Shown here: positions 8,713 through 15,436 of the stretch, piece after piece | Numbering within the stretch: the first letter of the stretch is position 1 | Layout: every line of letters begins with the position of its first letter | Origin: F23-B02 sp963633225 | GTDB lineage: Bacteria; Bacillota; Clostridia; Oscillospirales; Oscillospiraceae | Direction: 5' to 3' | DNA: 22,232 nt | Assembly: GCA_963633225.1 (NCBI GenBank) | Contig: CAVGXR010000040.1 | Location: 1 to 22,232 of the forward strand | The notes under the pieces: generated by a model | What the model was told of the DNA's origin: nothing | Seen by the model: the letters and a program-made list of their open reading frames with translations, nothing else | Database searches by the model: none | Program-made: the position numbers and the translations under genes

Positions 8713-9452
8713 GGTTTTACACCTCCGAAGCGGCGGTCACGGCTCTTGAACGCTGCGATCGCCTTATCCAGCTCCTGCGGAGTGAAGTCGGGCCAGAGCG
8801 TATCGGTATAATAAAGCTCCGAGTACGCACACTGCCACAGCAGGAAGTTTGAAAGGCGGTACTCTCCGCCCGGTCTTATAAGAAGATCGGGGTCAGGTAT
8901 GCCGGCAGAGTACATATAGCCGGAAAACTCATCCTCGGTAAGCTCGCCGCTTGTCTTTCCCGCCGCGTAATCCTCCGCATAGGCCTGCGCCGCACGGACT
9001 ATCTCCGCCCTGCCGCCGTAGTTTATGCAGATATTGGCCTGAAAGCCCTTTATATCCTGCGATATCTCGTCGGTCTCGGCGATGAGTTCCTGAAGCTGAG
9101 GCGAAAGGCGTGAAACATCGCCGAACACCTTCATGCGGATATTCTTTTTGCGCATATCGCGTATCGCCTCGTGCAGGTACTTGTCCAGCAGCTTCATTAT
9201 GCCGCCGACCTCATCCTCCGGGCGCTTCCAGTTTTCCGTTGAAAAGGCGTAGACCGTAAGATACTCGATGCCTATCTCCTTGCAGTAGGTCGCAATATTC
9301 CTGAACGTCTCCGAGCCTGCGAGATGCCCCGCATTGCGCGGCATAAGGCGTTTTTTCGCCCAGCGTCCGTTGCCGTCAAGTATGATGGCAATATGGCGGG
9401 GAAGGCCTTCTGCCCGCTCCCCCGCCGCATTGTTAAGCTTATTCTCGTCCAT
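8709..9452 (-). CDS. uppS: Undecaprenyl (di-trans,poly-cis) diphosphate synthase
   Basis: UppS adds eight isopentenyl units in cis to farnesyl-PP, giving the C55 lipid that carries peptidoglycan and teichoic acid precursors. The 247-residue protein has the family's N-terminal HIAIILDGNGRWAKKR (catalytic Asp26), YLTVYAFSTENWKRP, and the C-terminal block DLLIRPGGEYRLSNFLLWQ followed by SELYYTDTLWPDF. The common Thr/Ser after IR is Pro here, a mild variant. It starts two bases after the frr stop and ends inside the dxr start, so the three are translated together. It consumes isoprenoid units made by the MEP genes dxr and ispG in the same operon. Confidence 0.97.
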   Translation of the reverse strand: MDENKLNNAAGERAEGLPRHIAIILDGNGRWAKKRLMPRNAGHLAGSETFRNIATYCKEIGIEYLTVYAFSTENWKRPEDEVGGIMKLLDKYLHEAIRDMRKKNIRMKVFGDVSRLSPQLQELIAETDEISQDIKGFQANICINYGGRAEIVRAAQAYAEDYAAGKTSGELTEDEFSGYMYSAGIPDPDLLIRPGGEYRLSNFLLWQCAYSELYYTDTLWPDFTPQELDKAIAAFKSRDRRFGGVKP

Positions 9453-9454
9453 GA

Positions 9455-10006
9455 TCAGATCTCGAAAAGTTCCTTTTCCTTTGCATCTGCGATAGCCTCG
9501 ACTTCCTTGATATAGTCGTCGGTCAGCTTCTGAACGTCCTTTTCAATGTCCTTGTAGTCGTCCTCGGTGATCTCGGAGGCCTTCTGCTGCTTTTTAAACT
9601 TATCAATAGCGTCGCGGCGGATATTTCTGACGGCGACCTTGGACTCCTCGCCGTATTTCTTGACCTGCTTTGCAAGCTCCTTGCGGCGCTCCTCCGTAAG
9701 CTGCGGGAATACGAGCCTTATGACTCTTCCGTCGTTCTGGGGGTTGATGCCCAGATCGGAGGCGAGGATAGCCTTCTCTATGCCCTTGAGAACGGAGCTG
9801 TCCCAGGGCTGGATCATCAGAGAACGCGGGTCGGGAACGGAAATGGATGCGACCTGCTGAATGGGGGTGGGCACGCCATAGTAATCGACAGTTATCTGAT
9901 CGAGAACCGCCGCGTTTGCTCTGCCGGCGCGCACGGATGCAAGCTGAGTTTTCAGCACCTCGGCTGTCTTTTTCATTTTGCTTTCGATTTCGGGATATTT
10001 GGACAT
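9455..10006 (-). CDS. frr: Ribosome recycling factor
   Basis: RRF works with EF-G to split the post-termination ribosome. The 183-residue protein has normal length and family signatures: LKTQLASVRAGRANAAVLD, a YYGVPTPIQQVASISVPDPR block forming the beta domain, NDGRVIRLVFPQLTEERRKEL, and long charged helices to the C-terminus. The ATG has a near-perfect AGGAGG seven bases upstream. It lies 34 bases after pyrH, the usual Firmicutes partner. Confidence 0.98.
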   Translation of the reverse strand: MSKYPEIESKMKKTAEVLKTQLASVRAGRANAAVLDQITVDYYGVPTPIQQVASISVPDPRSLMIQPWDSSVLKGIEKAILASDLGINPQNDGRVIRLVFPQLTEERRKELAKQVKKYGEESKVAVRNIRRDAIDKFKKQQKASEITEDDYKDIEKDVQKLTDDYIKEVEAIADAKEKELFEI

Positions 10007-10040
10007 GATATTACCTCCTGAACATTTATTTTTGTTTTGA

Positions 10041-10757
10041 TTATTTACTTACTGTCGTTCCGAGCTTTTCGCCCTCGAGCACACGGACAATATTTTCGGG
10101 CTCTGCAAGAGCGAAGACTATGACAGGGATATCGTTATCCATCGCAAGGCTCGTTGCCGTGCTGTCCATAACGGCAAGGTGCTGGGCGAGAACCTCGTCA
10201 TAGCTTATGCTGTCATATTTGACGGCGCTCGGGTCGATCCTCGGGTCTGCCGAGTACACGCCGTCTATATTCTTTGCAAGCAGGATAGCGTCAGCGCCGA
10301 TCTCGGCTGCGCGGAGCACCGCCGCGGTGTCGGTTGAGAAAAACGGGCAGCCGGTGCCGCAGCCGAACATGACGGTCTTGCCGGAGCTTAAATATTCAAC
10401 AGCCTTGTCTGTGCTGTATCTTTCGCCCACGCCCTGAATGTCCATGGCCGTGAGGATCTTTACCTCGCCGCCGCACTGGCGCAGCACGTCGGCAAAGGCA
10501 AGGCAGTTCATCGCCGTTGCAAGCATACCCATGCGGTCTGCCGAGACGCGCTCGACATGTCCCGCTCCGTCCTTCACGCCGCGCCAGAAGTTGCCGCCGC
10601 CGACGACTATGCCGACCTCAACGCCCATCTCGCTGCATTTATTGACGGTATTGCATACCTTGGAAATGAAGTCGAAGTCAAATCCGTTCTTTTTCTCTCC
10701 GGCAAGAGCCTCGCCGCTTATTTTGATCAGTATTCTCTTATAAACAGGGTCAGACAT
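10041..10757 (-). CDS. pyrH: UMP kinase
   Basis: PyrH phosphorylates UMP to UDP and belongs to the hexameric amino-acid-kinase fold. The 238-residue protein has the N-terminal KRILIKISGEALAG, the glycine-rich GIVVGGGNFWRG, the SADRMGMLATAMNCLAFADV block, PFFSTDTAAVLRAAEIGADA, and VYSADPRIDP. I chose ATG 10757 because AAGGAG stands seven bases upstream; an upstream TTG at 10784 lacks this and would add a foreign stretch. In most bacteria tsf precedes pyrH. Here an EamA-type transporter does, ending 16 bases before this start. Confidence 0.97.
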   Translation of the reverse strand: MSDPVYKRILIKISGEALAGEKKNGFDFDFISKVCNTVNKCSEMGVEVGIVVGGGNFWRGVKDGAGHVERVSADRMGMLATAMNCLAFADVLRQCGGEVKILTAMDIQGVGERYSTDKAVEYLSSGKTVMFGCGTGCPFFSTDTAAVLRAAEIGADAILLAKNIDGVYSADPRIDPSAVKYDSISYDEVLAQHLAVMDSTATSLAMDNDIPVIVFALAEPENIVRVLEGEKLGTTVSK

Positions 10758-10773
10758 AAGCAATCTCCTTCTA

Positions 10774-11682
10774 TTAAATATCAAGTATACCCAATATCAC
10801 TATGCCGGCAACCACGAGCAGTATTGAGGCATAGTGCTTTATCGACAGCTTTTCCTTCAGGAAGATACGGCTCCACACGACCGAAACCACACAGTAGGCC
10901 GATATCATGGGCGCTGCAAGAGCCGAGTGCGCGGTATCTGCAAGAGCATAGATATACGCAAGCTGACCGGCAGTTTCGAAAATCGCGCCGGTGTACTTGG
11001 GAATCTCACGCTTGGGGATGAGCCGCTGCTTTTTGATGCCGAGAACATACACGGCGCATACTATGCCGACAATGAGGAAGGTGAGCTCATACGCCACGTT
11101 TGCCGAATCCTCGTTGAGCGTTTCGAGCACGCGGCTGTCGGCAAATGTGCCAAGTGCGTCAATCAGGCAGTATATGACCGGCAGAGCAATGGCAATCCAG
11201 CTTTTCGTGTAATGGTGGTTGCTCGCATCCTGACGGGCGCGGCGCAGCTCCTCATCCTCCCCTGCTTCGGTAAAGCCGAGGGCTATAACGCCGAGGCAGA
11301 CAAGCGCGACGGCTGCAAGCGCCAGCTTCGGCAGGCCGTTTATGCCCTGCGTTGCAAATATCAGAACCGCAACGATAGCGCCGGAGGAATTGCATATCGG
11401 TGAGGATATCGAAAGCTCGATATACCGAAGTCCCACATAGCCGACCGTCATCGAGACGATATACAGCATCGACACCGGCAGGTACTGCAGAATGACCTCG
11501 CCGTTTATAACAACACCGCCGACAAATATCTCGTAGGCAGCATGTATGCCCATGACCACGCCGACTGCCATGACCATCTTCAGATGGCTGTATTTATCGT
11601 CGGCATCCTGACAGCCTATTTTGGAAAAAAGATCGGAACCGCTCCAGCACAGGAGCGCAATAAGTGCAAACCAGAACCACAT
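10774..11682 (-). CDS. EamA-family (drug/metabolite transporter superfamily) membrane protein
   Basis: This 302-residue protein has about ten hydrophobic segments in two repeats, as in EamA/DMT transporters. The N-terminus (MWFWFALIALLCWSGSDLFSK) and the C-terminal helix pair (APMISAYCVVSVVWSRIFLKEKLSIKHYASILLVVAGIVIL) are typical, including the IFLKEKLS turn of the second repeat. A charged loop, EDEELRRARQDASNHHYTKS, separates the halves. The substrate cannot be read from the sequence; relatives move amino acids, nucleotides or other small metabolites. It is first in the operon and 16 bases before pyrH, the position rpsB-tsf would normally occupy. No Shine-Dalgarno lies close to the ATG; AAGGA is about 14 bases upstream. 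Confidence 0.88.
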   Translation of the reverse strand: MWFWFALIALLCWSGSDLFSKIGCQDADDKYSHLKMVMAVGVVMGIHAAYEIFVGGVVINGEVILQYLPVSMLYIVSMTVGYVGLRYIELSISSPICNSSGAIVAVLIFATQGINGLPKLALAAVALVCLGVIALGFTEAGEDEELRRARQDASNHHYTKSWIAIALPVIYCLIDALGTFADSRVLETLNEDSANVAYELTFLIVGIVCAVYVLGIKKQRLIPKREIPKYTGAIFETAGQLAYIYALADTAHSALAAPMISAYCVVSVVWSRIFLKEKLSIKHYASILLVVAGIVILGILDI

Positions 11683-11765
11683 AGCTTAAATTTATTTATC
11701 CTTTTTTAAGTAGTATCACCGCAGCGGACAGGCCTGAGCCGGACTCTGCACGATCAAACTAAGGT

Positions 11766-11794
11766 ATTTTATCATACTTATAGTGATTTGACAA
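11766..11794 (-). promoter_or_regulatory. Strong sigma-A-type promoter for the EamA-pyrH...polC operon
   Basis: On the minus strand TTGTCA (plus 11789-11794) and TAAAAT (plus 11766-11771) are spaced by exactly 17 bases. TGA stands just before the -10, making it an extended -10 promoter. Each hexamer matches consensus at five of six positions. Transcription would start near 11759, giving a leader of about 75 bases. The -35 overlaps a Spo0A-box-like sequence and the TTGACA of the opposing promoter. Confidence 0.65.
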
Positions 11795-11834
11795 TTAACA
11801 AATGACAAATTATGCGCCGGACAGAGCTTATAAT
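11787..11834 (+). promoter_or_regulatory. spoIIGA control region with two Spo0A-box-like sites
   Basis: Read on the minus strand, 11787-11795 is ATTGTCAAA (8/9 of the Spo0A box TTTGTCRAA) and 11801-11809 is TTTGTCATT (7/9), 14 bases apart. On the plus strand TTGACA (11788-11793) is followed 17 bases later by a poor -10 (TATGCG, 11811-11816). A perfect TATAAT lies at 11829-11834. The B. subtilis spoIIG promoter is switched on by Spo0A~P binding beside a badly spaced -35; the second box here overlaps where a -35 for TATAAT would be. The layout fits, but which -10 is used is inferred. Confidence 0.5.
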
Positions 11835-11840
11835 TTTTGT

Positions 11841-12656
11841 ATGGACAGCATTTACATAGATCGTTTGTTTTTTCTTAACCTCGGGCTTGACTATCTTCTT
11901 GTTCTATGCTCGGCGCGGCTGTGCGGCATAAAGCTCAGGCGGCCAAGGTATGCCCTCGCCGCCATGCTGGGTGCACTGTACGCGGTGCTGAGCGTGATCC
12001 CCTCTCTCGGCTTTGTGACGCTTGCACCGGTGAAGCTCATCTTCGGTGCGCTGATGGCGCTCATCGCATACGGCGGCGAGGAGAAGCTTTTGCGCTGCTG
12101 CCTTGTGTTTTTTGCAGTATCCGCGCTGTTCGGCGGCGCTGTGTGGGCGATATCGCTGCAAAACGGCGGCGGCATGGGCAGCGCAGCCTATATATCTGTA
12201 TCGCTGCCTGTGCTTGTCATCTCGTTTGCGCTTATATATGCCGTACTGAGCCTTGTATTTCGCCGCAGCGTAAAAAGTGCGGAGATAAGCGTATCGGAGG
12301 CCGAGCTCACTCTCATGGGCAGGAGCGTTTGCCTGCGCTGCCTGCACGACAGCGGCAACGCACTTTTTGACCCCGTGAGCGGCGACAGCGTGCTTATAGC
12401 TCCGGCAGGGCGGCTTGAAGGGCTCTTCCCTGCTCTCGATGCCGAGGCTTTGAGCTCAGACTGCACCGAGCTTCTGACTGAGCCCTCGCTTGCCGGCAGG
12501 CTGCGGCTTATACCCTACAGCACCGTCGGCACATCGGGAATGCTCGCTGCGTTCAGACCCGACAGCATAATTATCGACGGCAAAAGCCGCGACGATATCA
12601 TCGTCGCAATATCTCCCACGCCCGTCGGAGGCGACGGCTTCGAGGCGATCATCTGA
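11841..12656 (+). CDS. spoIIGA: Sporulation sigma-E factor-processing peptidase SpoIIGA
   Basis: SpoIIGA is the membrane aspartic protease of the sporulation septum that activates pro-sigma-E in the mother cell, after a signal from SpoIIR in the forespore. This 271-residue version has about five N-terminal membrane helices (MDSIYIDRLFFLNLGLDYLL is the family's opening) and a cytoplasmic protease domain. The catalytic motif is LHDSGNALFDP (Asp170), followed by IPYSTVGTSGMLAAFRPD. It is shorter than the roughly 300-residue B. subtilis protein, mainly at the C-terminus. I chose ATG 11841 by homology; an ATG at 11802 would add 13 unrelated residues. Neither has a Shine-Dalgarno. It ends 12 bases before sigE, its substrate. 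Confidence 0.93.
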   Translation: MDSIYIDRLFFLNLGLDYLLVLCSARLCGIKLRRPRYALAAMLGALYAVLSVIPSLGFVTLAPVKLIFGALMALIAYGGEEKLLRCCLVFFAVSALFGGAVWAISLQNGGGMGSAAYISVSLPVLVISFALIYAVLSLVFRRSVKSAEISVSEAELTLMGRSVCLRCLHDSGNALFDPVSGDSVLIAPAGRLEGLFPALDAEALSSDCTELLTEPSLAGRLRLIPYSTVGTSGMLAAFRPDSIIIDGKSRDDIIVAISPTPVGGDGFEAII

Positions 12657-12668
12657 AAGGAGCTTCTC

Positions 12669-13376
12669 ATGGATATCATAAGCATCATAAAGGACTGGCT
12701 TGCACGGCACCTTATGCAGGAGGACGGACTTTACTACATAGGCGGCAGCGACGTTCTGCCGCCGCCGCTGGATAAGGCGGATGAGGAAAGGGCCATAAAA
12801 GCAATGGAGGACGGCGACGAGAGCGCAAAAAAGCTTTTGACGGAACATAATCTCCGTCTTGTCGTCTACATATCGAGGCGGTTTGAAAACACGGGCGTTA
12901 ACCTCGAGGATCTCATATCCATCGGGACCATCGGGCTCATAAAGGCCATTAGCACCTTCCGCAGCGACAAGAACATAAAGCTTGCCACCTATGCTTCAAG
13001 ATGCATTGAAAACGAGATACTCATGCATCTGCGCAAGATCAGCAATCAGCGCAGCGAGGTGAGCTTTGACGAGCCGCTGAACACCGACTGGGATGGGAAC
13101 GAGCTGCTTTTATCTGACGTTCTCGGCACGGACGATGATGAGGTGTGCCGGCCGCTCGAGGATGATGCCGACCGCCAGATGCTTCTCAACGCCGTAAATT
13201 CCCTCGGCGACAGGGAGAAAAGCATAATCACCCTGCGCTTCGGGCTCGGCGGCGGAAGCGAATACACGCAAAAGGAGGTCGCAGACATGATGGGTATATC
13301 ACAAAGCTATATAAGCCGTCTGGAAAAACGAATAATCCACCGGCTCAGGCGCGAAATTATACGTCAGCTCCAGTGA
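12669..13376 (+). CDS. sigE: RNA polymerase sporulation sigma factor SigE (pro-sigma-E)
   Basis: SigE directs early mother-cell gene expression during sporulation. The 235-residue protein closely resembles B. subtilis SigE. It has a short amphipathic pro-region (1-21), then LYYIGGSDVLPPPL around the SpoIIGA cleavage region, then region 2 (NLRLVVYISRRFENTG, ISIGTIGLIKA, LATYASRCIENEIL), VSFDEPLNTDWDGNELLLSD, and region 4 with the helix-turn-helix TQKEVADMMGISQSYISRLE. AAAGGAG lies six bases before the ATG. Many Firmicutes have sigG directly downstream, and often ftsZ upstream of the pair; neither is in this window. Downstream is an SLH gene with its own promoter. Confidence 0.97.
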   Translation: MDIISIIKDWLARHLMQEDGLYYIGGSDVLPPPLDKADEERAIKAMEDGDESAKKLLTEHNLRLVVYISRRFENTGVNLEDLISIGTIGLIKAISTFRSDKNIKLATYASRCIENEILMHLRKISNQRSEVSFDEPLNTDWDGNELLLSDVLGTDDDEVCRPLEDDADRQMLLNAVNSLGDREKSIITLRFGLGGGSEYTQKEVADMMGISQSYISRLEKRIIHRLRREIIRQLQ

Positions 13377-13424
13377 GCAGTAATGCAAATGTTTTAAAAC
13401 TAAAAAATTTTTGTTTATACTTCA

Positions 13425-13462
13425 TACAATTTGTTGACAAATTGTAACCAACGGTGTACATT
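13425..13462 (+). promoter_or_regulatory. SLH-gene promoter overlapped by a 22-bp perfect palindrome
   Basis: TTGACA (13434-13439) is followed 17 bases later by TACATT (13457-13462), preceded by TG. The -35 lies inside an inverted repeat with ten-base arms, TACAATTTGT (13425-13434) and ACAAATTGTA (13437-13446), separated by TG. This shape suits a dimeric repressor or activator. Read on the minus strand, the centre also gives TTTGTCAAC, 8/9 of a Spo0A box, and the 11 bases at 13435-13445 match 11803-11813 upstream of spoIIGA except at one position. Confidence 0.6.
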
Positions 13463-13465
13463 TAT

Positions 13466-13500
13466 CTTGTAAAACAAGCATCGCCTTTTGACCGAAGGCG
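13466..13500 (+). promoter_or_regulatory. Two hairpins in the SLH mRNA leader
   Basis: CTTGT and ACAAG (13466-13478) pair around a three-base loop. CGCCTT and AAGGCG (13482-13500) pair around a seven-base loop. Both lie just after the predicted transcription start, before AAGGAG and the ATG. Leader hairpins near the 5' end often protect abundant surface-protein mRNAs; that role is inferred here. Confidence 0.4.
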
Positions 13501-13537
13501 GCTTATAAAAAACGTATTTCAAAGAAGGAGAAACACA

Positions 13538-14674
13538 ATGAAAAAGTCAACAAAACTTATCAGCCTGCTTCTGGCGGTACTGATGATCGCCGCGCTTCTG
13601 CCCACTGCGGCTCTTGCTGACGACGTAGAGACCGCATCCATCACCGACAGTCTCGGCGACGTTGTCGGAAAGATAAACGGCATCAAGATCCCCAGCTATG
13701 TTCTTTACTGCTCCCTTATGAGCAAGCTTCCGGCAAGCCATGCTGTTGTAACTCTGACAAACAACATCACCGGTGAGACCACCACTCACACGGCTAACGC
13801 CCTCGGTCTTGCCTTTATCTCCAAGGGTCTTATCGGTGTTTACACTGTTGCGGCAACCTGCGACGGCGCTATCACCGGCATCAAGTACAGCTCTCTGCCC
13901 GGCGCAACTCCCATGACGCTGAACGCAAAGGTCGATTTCGACAAGATCGTCCTCTTCCCCGTTCTGAACATCGGCCTTAACTACACCGATCACTTTGCAT
14001 ATATGGTCGGCTACAAGGATGGCTATGTCCGCCCGAACAACAACATCACCCGTGCCGAGGTCGCAGTGCTGATCTACCGTCTGATGACTCCCGAGACCCG
14101 CGCAAAGTTTGCAAGCACCACCAGCAGCCTCAAGGATCTGAGCGCAAGCGCATGGTACAACACCGAGGTCTGCACTCTCATCAAGGCCGGCGTCATCTCC
14201 GGCTATTCCGACGGCACCTTCCGTCCCAACCAGAACGTAACCCGCGCTGAGTTCTCCGCAATGATCGCACGCCTGTTCTCCGTCTCCTACACCGGCGGCA
14301 ACAAGTTTGAGGATCTTAACGGTCACTGGGCTTCCAGCTACATGAACCTGCTCAACAAGCTTGGCATCCTCAACGGCGACGCATACGGCAATGCAAATCC
14401 CGACGATCTGCTGACCCGCGCAATGACCGCAGCAATGCTCAACCGTCTGGTTGGCCGCAACTCCACCAGCACCAGCATGGACAGCTGCAAGGGCACCGTC
14501 AAGAATTGGCCTGATATCTCCAATTCCGATTGGTTCTACGCCGATATCCTCGAGGCAACCAATGCGCACAACTACACCTGGACGCTCGACACCACCAACG
14601 CTCTGCGCGGTGAGTTCGTCGTCACCGAGAAGTGGACCAGCATCCGCACCGATGCTCCCGACTGGACCAAGTAA
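13538..14674 (+). CDS. Secreted S-layer homology (SLH) domain protein
   Basis: The 378-residue protein has a Sec signal peptide (MKKSTKLISL... ending ALA at 27, before DD). It then has an unrecognised Thr-rich, beta-looking domain (about 28-140) containing GLIGVYTVAAT, reminiscent of prealbumin/Cna-B-type folds. Three SLH repeats follow: about 145-185 (GYKDGYVRPNNNITRAEVA), 198-248 (WYNTEVCTLIKAGVISGYSD, then FRPNQNVTRAEF) and 257-305 (GHWASSYMNLLNKLGILNGD). The end (WPDISNSDWFYADILEATNAH, 324-344) resembles a fourth, degenerate SLH-like unit. SLH domains bind pyruvylated wall polymers, so it should sit on the cell surface. ATG 13538 has AAGGAG seven bases upstream. Codons strongly favour AAG, AAC, ACC and GGC, unlike its neighbours, suggesting very high expression. 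It has its own promoter and terminator. Confidence 0.93.
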   Translation: MKKSTKLISLLLAVLMIAALLPTAALADDVETASITDSLGDVVGKINGIKIPSYVLYCSLMSKLPASHAVVTLTNNITGETTTHTANALGLAFISKGLIGVYTVAATCDGAITGIKYSSLPGATPMTLNAKVDFDKIVLFPVLNIGLNYTDHFAYMVGYKDGYVRPNNNITRAEVAVLIYRLMTPETRAKFASTTSSLKDLSASAWYNTEVCTLIKAGVISGYSDGTFRPNQNVTRAEFSAMIARLFSVSYTGGNKFEDLNGHWASSYMNLLNKLGILNGDAYGNANPDDLLTRAMTAAMLNRLVGRNSTSTSMDSCKGTVKNWPDISNSDWFYADILEATNAHNYTWTLDTTNALRGEFVVTEKWTSIRTDAPDWTK

Positions 14675-14690
14675 TTTAATCCTGAACGTA

Positions 14691-14721
14691 AAATCTCCCG
14701 TCTGCGGACGGGAGATTTTTT
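14691..14721. terminator. Bidirectional intrinsic terminator between the SLH gene and the S4 gene
   Basis: AAATCTCCCGTC (14691-14702) and GACGGGAGATTT (14707-14718) form a perfect 12-bp stem with a TGCG loop. The T-run reaches 14721 on the plus strand, and TTTTACGTT follows on the minus strand. It separates two converging genes and can serve both. Confidence 0.9.
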
Positions 14722-14730
14722 ATACCATAT

Positions 14731-14976
14731 TCAGCTTTCAAGCTCCCTGTACATTGCGGGGGCTTCTTCCTTTTTGGCCGTTTCGTTCACGGAAAGCACT
14801 TCTACCTTCAGGCTGCGCTGGCCGAATGCGACCTCTATTATGTCTCCGACCTTGACCTGATAGCTTGCCTTGACCTGACGGCCATTTACGCTCACGCGCT
14901 CGGCATCGCAGGCATCGTTTGCCACGCTCCTGCGCTTTATAAGCCTTGATACCTTCAGATATTTATCGAGTCTCAT
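14731..14976 (-). CDS. rqcP: S4-domain RNA-binding protein, RqcP/YabO-like
   Basis: This 81-residue protein is almost entirely one S4 RNA-binding domain: MRLDKYLKVSRLIKRRSVAN at the start, then ERVSVNGRQVKASYQVKVGDIIEV. RqcP (YabO) assists RqcH in adding alanine tails to nascent chains on stalled 50S subunits. The alternative is the related heat-shock protein Hsp15, but the small size and the position next to HU favour RqcP. ATG 14976 has GAGGAG seven bases upstream; an earlier in-frame start at 15003 falls inside the upstream terminator and is rejected. In many Clostridia yabP and yabQ follow; here the gene ends at a terminator facing an SLH gene. Confidence 0.85.
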   Translation of the reverse strand: MRLDKYLKVSRLIKRRSVANDACDAERVSVNGRQVKASYQVKVGDIIEVAFGQRSLKVEVLSVNETAKKEEAPAMYRELES

Positions 14977-14995
14977 TTTATCGCTCCTCAGCAAA

Positions 14996-15025
14996 ATTCC
15001 CACAATACTTTCGTATCGTGGGAAT
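14996..15025 (-). terminator. Intrinsic terminator or attenuator between HU and the S4 gene
   Basis: On the minus strand ATTCCCACGATAC, a GAAA tetraloop and GTATTGTGGGAAT form a 13-bp stem with one G-T pair, followed by TTTTG. The T-run is short, so some read-through into the S4 gene 20 bases later is likely. It would lower that gene's expression relative to abundant HU. Confidence 0.75.
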
Positions 15026-15048
15026 CACATTTCATTATTTTTGTGTAA

Positions 15049-15324
15049 TTACTCTGCAACTGCGTCCTTGAGAGCCTTGCCTGCCTTGAAGAAAGGAACC
15101 TTGCTTGCAGGGATCTCGATCTCCTCGCGGGTCTTGGGGTTGCGGCCGATACGAACGCCGCGCTCCTTGACATCAAAAACGCCGAAGCCTACCATCTGAA
15201 CCTTCTCGCCGGATACCAGAGTCTCAACAATGGTATCAAATGCGGCATTGACAGCCTTCTCGGAATCCTTCTTGGACAGACCTGTTTTGTCTGCAACGGC
15301 TGCTATAAGCTCTGCCTTATTCAT
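15049..15324 (-). CDS. hup: HU family DNA-binding protein
   Basis: HU is the main small nucleoid protein; it bends and compacts DNA as a dimer. The 91 residues show the whole family: MNKAELIAAVADKTGLSKKD at the start, ALXDTIVETLVSGEKVQ-type dimer helices, VGFGVFDVKERGVRIGRNP (the DNA-wrapping arm begins here), and TREEIEIPASKVPFFKAGKALKDAV at the end. ATG 15324 has AGGAGG seven bases upstream. It has its own promoter and a long hairpin-rich leader. HU followed by the S4 gene is a known Firmicutes neighbourhood, often with mazG, which is absent here. Confidence 0.97.
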   Translation of the reverse strand: MNKAELIAAVADKTGLSKKDSEKAVNAAFDTIVETLVSGEKVQMVGFGVFDVKERGVRIGRNPKTREEIEIPASKVPFFKAGKALKDAVAE

Positions 15325-15369
15325 GTGTAATCCTCCTAATTTATGCGGCAAAATGCCTTTTCTATATAG

Positions 15370-15429
15370 CCCGGCGCGCCGAGTGCGTCCTGCCGGGTTA
15401 TTTACGCTTTTTCGTGCGCCGCGAGGCGC
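15370..15429 (-). promoter_or_regulatory. Hairpins in the HU mRNA leader
   Basis: Between the HU promoter and its ATG the leader is about 105 bases. It contains GCGCC/GGCGC around a four-base loop (15416-15429) and a longer-range CCCGGC/GCCGGG pairing (15370-15375 with 15392-15397). These could set mRNA stability or let HU bind its own message, but the sequence shows only the pairing potential. Confidence 0.35.
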
Positions 15430-15436
15430 GAGTTAA

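Noticed and set aside
10758..10784. TTG start adding nine residues to PyrH
   Set aside because: It overlaps the preceding gene's stop and lacks a ribosome binding site. The ATG at 10757 has an ideal one.
13391..13416. A/T-rich inverted repeat just after sigE as a terminator
   Set aside because: The stem is only A-T pairs with no GC core. It is unlikely to stop transcription.
13547..14569. A 340-codon open frame antisense to the SLH gene
   Set aside because: It arises from the SLH gene's strong C-ending codon bias, which removes stops on the opposite strand. Its composition (Val/Gly/Ala/Cys-rich) matches no protein family, and the sense gene has a signal peptide, SLH motifs and a good ribosome binding site.
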